Shown piece after piece: positions 43,237-50,991 of a stretch of 64,000 nucleotides of DNA. Location: NCBI GenBank assembly GCA_019751815.1, contig JAIEMW010000004.1, positions 953,390 to 1,017,389 on the forward strand, read 5' to 3'. Made by a program: the position numbers and the translations under genes. Position 1 is the stretch's first letter; each line of letters starts with the position of its first letter. The DNA comes from Cyanobacteriota bacterium. Its GTDB lineage: Bacteria; Cyanobacteriota; Vampirovibrionia; Vampirovibrionales; Vampirovibrionaceae. The notes below the pieces were generated by a model that had not been told where the DNA came from, searched no databases, and saw nothing but the letters and a program-made list of their open reading frames with translations.

Positions 43237-45774
43237 ATGGATGTTCAACGTTTAATGTCCAAACAGGCATTTCAATCACAGGCGCCATTGACGGCAAAAC
43301 CTCTGTTAACCGGCCCCCAGTTTTCAGGAAAGGCCGATGCCAAAAGTTTGGAAGAGGAAGCCAATGCGATGGCTGTGGTGGCTCAATCGCCTGGTTATTT
43401 TGAGCGTCTTGCCAGAGGATACAACCCCACCACCTGGGCTGCCGCAGCTATGAAAGCTCGGCTTGAAGAGGGTACTCCTCAAAAAATGAAAGGCTACACG
43501 GATTTACTGAAGCTGGCGCTTCGGACAGTGCCCCCCAGGGTTGGGGAAAAAAACTGGGATAAGTTCACGCATAAAAAGGCGATGGATAAAGAAAGCGCTG
43601 CATTGAAAGCCATCGCGTCTCCTTCAGCTGGAGTGGTGGCAGCTTTAAAGCAATTGGGTCTGAGTGCTGAAGACTTTAAAACCGCTGTGGTGGATCCTCA
43701 CGCGATTGACGATCAAAGACACATTCCTGCAGAAGTCTATCAGAGAATGGGTAAACTGGGGTTATTTCGACTGAAAGTCCCGAAAGAATATGGCGGGATG
43801 GGACTTTCTCAAGGTGAGTATGCCGAAGTGGTCAGAGCCATAGGCCATGTGTCCGGTTCTCTTGGAGCTGTCATTAGTGCCCATAGCACCATTGGTTCGG
43901 CCCCCCTGCTGGACTACGGTACGGAGGCACAGCGCAATAACTATCTCAAGCTACAGGTCGAAGGGCAGTCTTTGTCTGCCTTTGCTCTGACGGAACCAGA
44001 AGCAGGCACCGATGTGAACCGTGTGGAAACCACGGCTACGTTGGTCAAAGACCCGAAAGACAACAAATTCTACTGGGAATTAAACGGGGAAAAAATCTAT
44101 ATCACCAATACTGTGCCTGCTGGACTGATGTACGTTTTTGCCAAAACCGATATCAGCCAACTGGGGGTGAGTGGTCTCGGTGCCAAGCATTCGGTTTTCA
44201 TCATTGATGATAAAGATCTGAAATTTAAAATTTCAGATACACCTGAAGAAACGAAAGCTAAAATCGCCGATCTGAAGGCTAAAGGTATGGATATTGATCT
44301 TCTGGATCTCCATATGATTCGCGGTAGTAACCAGGCCCATATTAAATTTAATAAATTTCGCATTCCTGTGGAACAAGTGATGGGCGGTGCGGGTAAACTA
44401 ACAGAACTGCCTTTAGGTGGGCTGACACTGCCGCTTAAGTTGAAAGCAGGGAATCAGCCCGTTCAATTAAAACGTCTGCAAGCGATGGTAAAAGATAATC
44501 CTGCGGCACAGGCCAAATTAGCCTCGTTATTTGAAGGTAAACCAGAGCTGCCCATGGCACAACTGGCCGGTCGGGTTGAGGCATGGTCTAAATCAGCTGC
44601 TGCCTCTGGGAATCCCGAAGAGCGCCAGATGATCAAATTGCTTCAGTCTTATATTGAGAGAAAATCCTCCGTCTTACTGGACCGGGTCTTGATGGCAGAA
44701 GCGCAAAAACAGGCCAAAGAGTCTGGAAGAGATGTGAAAGCTGTGATGACAGAGCTTCAGGGAGGAATCGGTCGAGGAAAAGCGCCAATTTACGGATCAT
44801 TAACCAAAGGTCGGGCAGGTTTTGGACCGGCTTATGCAGAACCCACAACCATTCTCTTCTACGAATCCCTAGCACACGCTGCGCGTCGGGAAATGTTTAA
44901 AGAATACGGGGGCAAGCAGGGTAATTTAGAATATATCCAACGCATGTTGGGAGAAATGGCCGGCCGTGTGGCGGCGCTAAACGCGGTTTCTGACCTCACC
45001 ATGGCGATCATCGACCAGTACGGTGATGACATCAACAATGTGGCTGAAGCTGCAGCTATCAAAGTCCTGGCAACCAAAGATAACTGGGATCTGACCCAGA
45101 TGGCCGCTGAAATTTTCGGTGGTTCTGGGCTCATTCGTGGTCATCGAAATGGTATTGAGCGTGCTCTGCGTGATGCCTGGATTGGACAAATTGTGGAAGG
45201 GGTGAACCCTGCCATGCAGCAAGTGGTGGTGGCTGCCGCCGGAATGCCAATGAACCGTGATCTCAACGACGCGCTGAGTCTGTTTAAAGGTGACTTTAAA
45301 CGAGGGTTTCGCGGCGTAAAGGGCTTGAGCAAGATGATGCTCGACCGTCTCTTCCGCTGGGAAATGGGTCCCCTGTCCACAAGAGACGGGGTGGCACTCC
45401 AACGCTTGGCAGGAAAACTCCATACCAAGATGGGCATGATGGCCACGCGGCACCCGCAAACCTTGCCCTTCAAGCAGCTTAAAATCCTACGGGCTGGTGA
45501 AATTATGATCGATCTCTACACTCTTACAGCCATTCGACTGAAGCTGGAGATGGCAACGGATCTCCCTGATGAAGAGAGAAACGCACTCTCCGTTTACGGT
45601 GATAAGCTCGAAAGAGACGCCCGCCAGAAGCTGAAGCAGTTGAATGCCTTGGGTGAGAACCGTGATGACACGGATTTCCTGAAGATTGCCGGACCCCATC
45701 TGCGCAAAGCATTTGAAGCGGCCAAAGTCGAAGGGGAAGAAATCAGAAAACTGCCAGCTGTCGCCGGCAAGTAA
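43237..45774 (+). CDS. Large acyl-CoA dehydrogenase with central insert and C-terminal extension
   Basis: 845 residues from ATG 43237 (AAGGAG 10 bases upstream; longer frames lack this). The leader has LLTGPQFSGKADAK (F29-G31). The dehydrogenase core follows: alpha domain (FRLKVPKEYGGMGLSQGEYA), FAD/beta motif FALTEPEAGTDVN, and the late QMAAEIFGGSGLIRGHRNGI, then ERALRDAWIGQIVEGVNPAM with candidate catalytic Glu. The family introduces a trans-2,3 double bond in acyl-CoA. A segment of about 150 residues rich in Lys/Ala/Gln lies between the beta and final helical domains. About 200 residues follow the core, as in VLCAD/FadE-size enzymes. It pairs functionally with the acyl-CoA synthetase at 23819. 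Confidence 0.88.
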   Translation: MDVQRLMSKQAFQSQAPLTAKPLLTGPQFSGKADAKSLEEEANAMAVVAQSPGYFERLARGYNPTTWAAAAMKARLEEGTPQKMKGYTDLLKLALRTVPPRVGEKNWDKFTHKKAMDKESAALKAIASPSAGVVAALKQLGLSAEDFKTAVVDPHAIDDQRHIPAEVYQRMGKLGLFRLKVPKEYGGMGLSQGEYAEVVRAIGHVSGSLGAVISAHSTIGSAPLLDYGTEAQRNNYLKLQVEGQSLSAFALTEPEAGTDVNRVETTATLVKDPKDNKFYWELNGEKIYITNTVPAGLMYVFAKTDISQLGVSGLGAKHSVFIIDDKDLKFKISDTPEETKAKIADLKAKGMDIDLLDLHMIRGSNQAHIKFNKFRIPVEQVMGGAGKLTELPLGGLTLPLKLKAGNQPVQLKRLQAMVKDNPAAQAKLASLFEGKPELPMAQLAGRVEAWSKSAAASGNPEERQMIKLLQSYIERKSSVLLDRVLMAEAQKQAKESGRDVKAVMTELQGGIGRGKAPIYGSLTKGRAGFGPAYAEPTTILFYESLAHAARREMFKEYGGKQGNLEYIQRMLGEMAGRVAALNAVSDLTMAIIDQYGDDINNVAEAAAIKVLATKDNWDLTQMAAEIFGGSGLIRGHRNGIERALRDAWIGQIVEGVNPAMQQVVVAAAGMPMNRDLNDALSLFKGDFKRGFRGVKGLSKMMLDRLFRWEMGPLSTRDGVALQRLAGKLHTKMGMMATRHPQTLPFKQLKILRAGEIMIDLYTLTAIRLKLEMATDLPDEERNALSVYGDKLERDARQKLKQLNALGENRDDTDFLKIAGPHLRKAFEAAKVEGEEIRKLPAVAGK

Positions 45775-45880
45775 ACAGGTCCAATCTCACTGATTACAGT
45801 TTTTAGCCACGCAGTCGATAAACACACTGTAAGATTTGAGCGTGTTGTTTTGAAGGCCTTGTGATACTGAGGACTGCCCT

Positions 45881-47191
45881 ATGAGTGCTTCCGGATTTTT
45901 AGCGGACACCGCTCAAGTGTCGAGTCGGTTTGTACCGGCAGTACCCAAAACGATTGAAGAGACCGGGCTGAGTCCAGTCTTCTTAGAGTCCTTGATTCTA
46001 AAACTATTGCTGCAACAAGGTTCTCTTTCGGGCAGGCATATAGCCAATGAGTTGGGACTCCACTTTCAGTGTATTGAACCATTACTTGCAGAGATGAAAG
46101 AGCGCCTGTTTGTCAGCCATCGTAAAACCGTTGGTTTGGGTGATTTTTTATACGTGCTCTCTGATGAAGGTGTTGCTCGGGCACAATCGGCGATGAATTA
46201 TTCTGGATATGTGGGAAAAGCCCCAGTGATTTTTGAGCATTATGTCGCCGCCATTTCGATGCAATCTATTCGCTTGGAAAATCCCAGTATTCCTGAATTA
46301 ACTCAGGCTTTTGGTACGGATTTAATGGTGAATCAAGATGTATTTAATGTATTAGGACCCGCGATTAATTCCGGTCGAGGACTCTTTCTTTACGGAGAAC
46401 CGGGAAACGGAAAAACGTCTATCGCGGAGAGAATTAGCCGGTGTTTTCAACATGATATTTATATCCCTCACGCCTTGTGGATAGACGGACAAGTGGTCAA
46501 GCTATTTGATCCTCAGTGTCATCAGGCTGTGCCAATTTTTACGGATAAAATGCCTGATTCCGATCAACGGTGGGTTAAAATTAATCGGCCAGTGGTGGTG
46601 GTTGGGGGGGAATTAACGCTTGAGTCACTCGAGATTCAATTCAACGAACTCACCAAGGTGAGTGAGGCGCCGCTCCAACTCAAGGCCAACGGTGGGGTAT
46701 TTTTAATTGATGATTTTGGCCGTCAGCGGGTTTCCCATGTGGCATTACTAAACCGTTGGATCGTGCCATTAGAGAAGAGAATTGATTATCTGACATTGGC
46801 CAATGGCAAAAAAATCGAAGCCCCTTTTGATGAACTCATTATTTTCTCAACCAATATCGACCCTAAAACTTTGGTCGATGACGCTTTTTTGCGGCGAATT
46901 CCTTATAAAATTCATGTCAGTGATCCCACAGAGGCTGAGTTTAAAGCCTTATTTCAATTTTTAATGCCACGCTACGATATGCAATATTTACCTGAAAAAG
47001 ATGATAATGTGATCCTCTATCTCATCGAGACGTATTACAGAGGAAAACGCCCGTTTCGCCGCTGTCAGGTGAGAGATCTACTGGAGCAAATCATTAGTAT
47101 TTCAAAGTACCGACGTGAAAAGCCGTGTTTGACACGTGAAAATTTTGATATGGCCTGTCGAAATTATTTTACCGCAATGGGCGCAGTATAA
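45881..47191 (+). CDS. AAA+ ATPase with N-terminal winged helix
   Basis: 436 residues. The N-terminal part (about 30-115) looks like a winged helix (LLLQQGSLSGRHIANELGLH, VLSDEGVARA). The ATPase shows Walker A LYGEPGNGKTSIAE, Walker B GVFLIDDFGR, sensor 1 IIFSTNID, and the arginine-finger region DDAFLRRIPYKIHV. The C-terminal lid follows. Similar AAA+ proteins with a winged-helix head are described as ATPases with chaperone activity associated with Flp pilus assembly. This fits the TadG-like gene 3.5 kb upstream. That link is from family memory and gene proximity, not proof. Confidence 0.85.
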   Translation: MSASGFLADTAQVSSRFVPAVPKTIEETGLSPVFLESLILKLLLQQGSLSGRHIANELGLHFQCIEPLLAEMKERLFVSHRKTVGLGDFLYVLSDEGVARAQSAMNYSGYVGKAPVIFEHYVAAISMQSIRLENPSIPELTQAFGTDLMVNQDVFNVLGPAINSGRGLFLYGEPGNGKTSIAERISRCFQHDIYIPHALWIDGQVVKLFDPQCHQAVPIFTDKMPDSDQRWVKINRPVVVVGGELTLESLEIQFNELTKVSEAPLQLKANGGVFLIDDFGRQRVSHVALLNRWIVPLEKRIDYLTLANGKKIEAPFDELIIFSTNIDPKTLVDDAFLRRIPYKIHVSDPTEAEFKALFQFLMPRYDMQYLPEKDDNVILYLIETYYRGKRPFRRCQVRDLLEQIISISKYRREKPCLTRENFDMACRNYFTAMGAV

Positions 47192-47197
47192 CCGTTG

Positions 47198-49003
47198 TTA
47201 GTGGTTTTCCAGTGCTTTTAAGCGACGCTGCATTTCCTCTAGCGGCATTAAATCTCGGCGCTGTGCGGCTACTTCGATTCCACGAACATATATTTTTTCG
47301 GCTTCTGTCAATTGATTCAGTCCTTCAAAGGCCTTACCTAATGAGAGGTAGGCAACACTGTGTGTCGCTTGGGCGGCAATGGTTTTTTGAAATGCGGGAA
47401 TCGCATTTTCAAATTCATTCAATTCTAAATAAGCACTGCCTAAGCCGAAATTGCCGAGTGGATCTTCAGGCCGGTATTGTAGGGCCTCTAAAAATAATTG
47501 AATTCGTTGCCGTGTAGCGGCCTCTTTTTTACGTTGTTCTTCTTCAGGGCTGAGTAGCGTTAACCCTGCTTCTTTGGCTTTTTGGCGCATCGCCAAAACA
47601 GTTGCTTTGGCTTTTTCTTCTTCTGCGCGTTCTTTGTCGCCGAGTTTCATGTAATAGACGGATAAATTGGTGTGGGCCATAATTCTATCGGGATCGCGTT
47701 CACTGAGTTGGTGCATCAGTGTGATCGCTTCTTCGTAACTTTCTGTTGTATCGAGTCTTGCTAAAATAGCACCCAGCGCTTCATAGGCATCGATGAGATT
47801 GGGATCGAGTGATAAGGCCTCGCGCAGTTTGGGGATAACCTCGTTCGTCAACAAGTCCTCGTTTTCTGAACTTAATCCCGCAAATTGTTTTAACGCCGCT
47901 TGTAAGAGCTGCTGTGCTTTCTCAGCGCGTGTCTCGGCCCGGAAAAAGGGCAGCATAGTAACAGTAGCAGACATAGGCATATTGTTGATTTTAAATTCCA
48001 GTGATTTCCCAGGAATTCTTGTGGTTTTGTTCAAATAGGCAAGGGCAATCCATCGATTCAGAGTGGGAGAAAAGCACGCACTGGTAAGATGGACATTCAC
48101 TTTTGACATATCGCTTTCGGTGCTGTCTGTTAAGGGGAGTGGCTCATCAGCTGTAAACACGGTTTCAGGAAATGGAACGCAGCCTTCTGCAAATACCAGT
48201 CCCATCAAAGCTTTTTGGACAGCCCCGTAAGTTTTTATTCGGGCAATGGTCTCTTGCCCCAGGTAACATCCTTTGGTATAGCTCACCGCCTGGGTTTCTA
48301 ACCCGGTTTCTGGCAGGAGGGTTTCCGTATTCATATCAACCCCAAACCGTGGAATCCCCGCTTCAATTCGGGTAATTTGCACCAGAAGCGGATTTTCACT
48401 CACAACCAGTGGGGTAATCTTGAGCGTTTTCAGGATCCCGGCGATGCAGTGATTGAGGCTTGAAACCTGAGTAGCAGGCACACAGAGGAAACGTCCCTCC
48501 TCACCAGTGAGTGATTTTTCGATGGTGTAATATGAAGCGGCTTCTATTTTGGTTTCCTCAAACAGGCGGGTTAAAATCTCAGCCGTGGCTTTTCCCTGAA
48601 TTTGGAAAACCACGGTGGATTCTAATTCTTCGATACGTACTTTTTCCAGAAGCAGAAATTTTTTCAGATGGTTCAGAATGCCGGGGATCTGTGTTTTCTC
48701 GCTGAGCAGCCACAGGGTTTCGTGATCCACTCGCAAGACGGTAAACATGCCCTGGATATGCCCCCCTCGGTCCAGCACGCCGTTTTCTTGGCTGTCTCCA
48801 GGGTTGATCAGGGCCAGCACGTCATTGCAGGATCGATTTTGCAGAAACGGAAACGCATCTGGTCCGGCGAGCTGAATGATACCCCAGTCTGGTGTGGGGC
48901 CGTATAAAAGGGCTTCGCCAGAACGAAACGCTAAAACAGCCTCTGACAAAGCAACGGGTAACGTAGCAGGCAAAGTACCGGAGATAGCAGACTTACTGTC
49001 CAA
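47198..49003 (-). CDS. YgfZ/GcvT-like folate-binding protein fused to TPR repeats
   Basis: 601 residues. Residues about 20-345 match the YgfZ/IBA57 family, with the diagnostic KGCYLGQETIARIKTYG (K-G-C-Y-x-G-Q-E). Family members use folate and help Fe-S cluster assembly. From about 365 to 600 it carries TPR repeats (LREALSLDPNLIDAYEALGA, AIPAFQKTIAAQATHSVAYL) with a Lys/Glu-rich coil between them. Typical YgfZ is about 330 residues, so this is a fusion. The start overlaps the end of the glutaredoxin gene by 11 bases, indicating coupled translation. Both genes belong to Fe-S biogenesis. Confidence 0.88.
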   Translation of the reverse strand: MDSKSAISGTLPATLPVALSEAVLAFRSGEALLYGPTPDWGIIQLAGPDAFPFLQNRSCNDVLALINPGDSQENGVLDRGGHIQGMFTVLRVDHETLWLLSEKTQIPGILNHLKKFLLLEKVRIEELESTVVFQIQGKATAEILTRLFEETKIEAASYYTIEKSLTGEEGRFLCVPATQVSSLNHCIAGILKTLKITPLVVSENPLLVQITRIEAGIPRFGVDMNTETLLPETGLETQAVSYTKGCYLGQETIARIKTYGAVQKALMGLVFAEGCVPFPETVFTADEPLPLTDSTESDMSKVNVHLTSACFSPTLNRWIALAYLNKTTRIPGKSLEFKINNMPMSATVTMLPFFRAETRAEKAQQLLQAALKQFAGLSSENEDLLTNEVIPKLREALSLDPNLIDAYEALGAILARLDTTESYEEAITLMHQLSERDPDRIMAHTNLSVYYMKLGDKERAEEEKAKATVLAMRQKAKEAGLTLLSPEEEQRKKEAATRQRIQLFLEALQYRPEDPLGNFGLGSAYLELNEFENAIPAFQKTIAAQATHSVAYLSLGKAFEGLNQLTEAEKIYVRGIEVAAQRRDLMPLEEMQRRLKALENH

Positions 49004-49328
49004 AGGCGTCTTTTAAGACCTGGGTTAATTCGCCGGATTCAGCCATAGGACCAAGCACATCGGTGTCTCCGTAGAACTTACCGTTGATGAAGACCTTGGG
49101 CAGCGTGGGCCAGTTGGTGAGTTCTGAGAGCACTTGGCGTTTTTCGGGGTTGTCCAACACATCAATGGTTTCAAATGGGTAGCCGAGTTGCTCAAAAAAT
49201 TGGCAGGTTTCCATGGTAAATCCACAGCGGGGCACCATTTTGGTTCCTTTGCTGTAGATCAAAATTTTGTGGGCGGCGGTTTCTTGTTGGATTTCTTCTT
49301 TTAAGGCATCGGGAGAAAGGGTGGTCAT
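48993..49328 (-). CDS. grxD: Monothiol glutaredoxin (Grx4/GrxD type)
   Basis: 111 residues from ATG 49328, with AGGAG 9 bases upstream; the frame stays open to 49556 but the extra part is not glutaredoxin-like. The active site is CGFT (35-38) in YSKGTKMVPRCGFTMETC; the common form is CGFS. The KGT lysine, WPTLPKVFINGKFYGDTDVL and the GSH-binding region are present. Monothiol glutaredoxins hold and pass [2Fe-2S] clusters. It is first in an operon with the YgfZ-TPR fusion. Confidence 0.92.
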   Translation of the reverse strand: MTTLSPDALKEEIQQETAAHKILIYSKGTKMVPRCGFTMETCQFFEQLGYPFETIDVLDNPEKRQVLSELTNWPTLPKVFINGKFYGDTDVLGPMAESGELTQVLKDAFGQ

Positions 49329-49790
49329 GGGGGTCGGGCTCCTCTTAGGCCATGCGCTTAGGCACGATGATTTCAGTGAGTGTGATGCTAGTGTAGCGAG
49401 TTTAGAGGCGAATTTCAATAGCCGTTGCAACAAAAGTCTCAGTAAAAATAGGCAACAAAATAAGATGAGTTGCTTTAATAGTGATGTGACCCAGTAAAGG
49501 CCACCCCGTATCGTTACCCAAACCGTTTGATAAACCCTGTATGCTTTGGTTCCCAAAGCCGTATTGGTTGCAAATAGTCAAGTCTGAGTGATATTTGAGT
49601 GACTTGTTGAGGAGGGGTACTAGACGGGGTGGTTTTTTTAATAGAGCAGAGTGTTCAAGACAGTCTGGATATAGAGTAGAACAGGCCGGTCGGAATCATA
49701 ATCTCGCATTTTTTAGGTACTAACACTCTCTCAGGCAGGTGTGTCGTAGGCTATACTATGAATGAGCGTTGTCGTTTGTGGGGTTGCACC
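49329..49790. other. Intergenic region between divergent grxD and YkgJ-type genes
   Basis: About 460 bases without a supported gene on either strand. It contains the candidate structured RNA at 49499-49639. A TTTAAT (49474-49479) about 20 bases before it could be a -10 box, with no good -35. An alternative start for the following gene at 49758 falls at its end. Confidence 0.4.
49499..49639 (+). ncRNA. Candidate structured non-coding RNA ending in a U7 tract
   Basis: CCACCCCGT (49501-49509) pairs perfectly with ACGGGGTGG (49624-49632), which is followed by T7 (49633-49639). Inside, TACCC (49515-49519) pairs with GGGTA (49615-49619). Two hairpins branch off: GCTTTGG-TTC-CCAAAGC (49543-49559, 7 bp) and CAAGTC/GACTTG (49579-49584 and 49601-49606). 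The layout is a closed multibranch fold of about 140 bases with a terminator-like 3' end. It does not show the SRP, tmRNA or RNase P signatures I know. It could be a free small RNA or a leader for the gene at 49791. Confidence 0.45.
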
Positions 49791-50375
49791 ATGAGTCATG
49801 TCTCTATTGTATCCGATAATCCAGCGGTTCAGGCGGTTTTAGAGATTTACCGTCCCTTGGATAAAGTCTCTGGCATGCTGCAAGAAAAGCATCAGGCTTT
49901 TTTGCAGTGCAAGGCAGGGTGTGATGATTGCTGCCGGGATGGGTTTCGGATTCGCTGGGCAGAGGCCGTGATGCTCATGGCGGGGTTGAGTCAACTAGCA
50001 CCAGAAGATCTGGTGACAATTCAAGAAAATCTGAAAAACAAGCTAGAACCTGGTTCCCCCGGGTCCTGTCCTTTACTGATTAATCATCAGTGCAGTGTGT
50101 ACGCCTTTCGTCCCGCCCTGTGCAGGGCCTACGGTATATTGGTGGATGTAAACGGGACGGTGGCTACATGTCATCTAAATTACCGGGATCTGGATCCTCA
50201 AAATTATCCCCAGGAAATACTCACCCTAGCTCCTTACTATGAAGCCTTAGAGGCGCTGTCTCAAGTGTTATGGCAGGCCAGTCCCGCTTCCTCAGATGGG
50301 GGGGCAGACCCTCCCTTTACGACAATCAGAGAGCTGCTTTTATCGATGGACAAAGCCTGGAACAGTGTCTCTTAA
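49791..50375 (+). CDS. YkgJ-family cysteine cluster protein
   Basis: 194 residues from ATG 49791 (GGGG 8 bases upstream); 49758 is an alternative. Cysteines: CKAGCDDCCRDGF (CxxGCxxCC) and CPLLINHQCSVYAFRPALCR, the CxxCC / C-x-Y-x-x-RP-x-x-CR pattern of the YkgJ/UPF0153 family. This Cys cluster probably binds zinc or an Fe-S cluster; function is not established. No signal peptide. The zinc-ribbon gene at 50427 follows 51 bases later on the same strand. Confidence 0.87.
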   Translation: MSHVSIVSDNPAVQAVLEIYRPLDKVSGMLQEKHQAFLQCKAGCDDCCRDGFRIRWAEAVMLMAGLSQLAPEDLVTIQENLKNKLEPGSPGSCPLLINHQCSVYAFRPALCRAYGILVDVNGTVATCHLNYRDLDPQNYPQEILTLAPYYEALEALSQVLWQASPASSDGGADPPFTTIRELLLSMDKAWNSVS

Positions 50376-50426
50376 TGCTAAAATGAAAGAAACGAACCGG
50401 AAGAATGGACTGAAAGCGAGATCGTC

Positions 50427-50975
50427 ATGACACCTGATAACACTGTGGAGAAAGAACCGTTATTTTGTCCTCAATGCCAGGAGCCACTTGCAGCCAAGGA
50501 TTTTTACGGGGTCGAGGTGGATACCTGTGCTATCAACGGATGCGGCACATGGTTTGATTATCATGAAATGGATGCGATCGCCCACAGTGCTGATTTGGCA
50601 GAAATCGACAGCGCGTTTGAGGGAGAGTTTAAAGCCCGTCCGCCCATTGAGGCGATTAAAAATGATAAACCCTATCGGTGTCCGCACCATAAAATTGATA
50701 TGAACCGCTATGAGTGGAGTTATGGCTCCGGTATTGTGCTTGATAGCTGCCCTGAGTGCAACGGGATTTGGGCAGATGCCGGTGAGCTGGAAGCCTATAC
50801 GGCCGCCGTGCTAAAAGCCGAAACGGAGAAGCCCGAGATGACCTTTGCCATCAAAGGGGAGCTGGATTTGGCGGAAAGTCAGGTTCGTAACCACCTGGAT
50901 GATGCCTATCAAAAGTTTGCTGTTACCAGAATCACCAGAGGCATGGTGTTGTTTATGAGATTCTTGGCAGGTTAA
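50427..50975 (+). CDS. TFIIB-type zinc-ribbon protein, two ribbons
   Basis: 182 residues. First ribbon: FCPQCQEPLAAKDFYGVEVD, then CAINGCGTWFDYHEMDA. Second ribbon: CPHHKIDMNRYEWSYGSGIV, then LDSCPECNGIWADAGELEAY. The pattern CPxC...G(V/I)xxDxCxxCxGxWxDxxE is the zf-TFIIB domain family of bacterial proteins with unknown role. In the first ribbon CxxxxC replaces CxxC, and in the second one Cys is replaced by His (CPHH), still able to bind zinc. The C-terminus is helical. Confidence 0.85.
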   Translation: MTPDNTVEKEPLFCPQCQEPLAAKDFYGVEVDTCAINGCGTWFDYHEMDAIAHSADLAEIDSAFEGEFKARPPIEAIKNDKPYRCPHHKIDMNRYEWSYGSGIVLDSCPECNGIWADAGELEAYTAAVLKAETEKPEMTFAIKGELDLAESQVRNHLDDAYQKFAVTRITRGMVLFMRFLAG

Positions 50976-50991
50976 GCCCAGTATGCGGAAA

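Noticed and set aside
49329..49556. N-terminal hydrophobic extension of the glutaredoxin gene (start at 49556)
   Set aside because: A strong ribosome-binding site precedes ATG 49328, which gives a normal glutaredoxin; the extension is unlike the family and overlaps the candidate RNA region.
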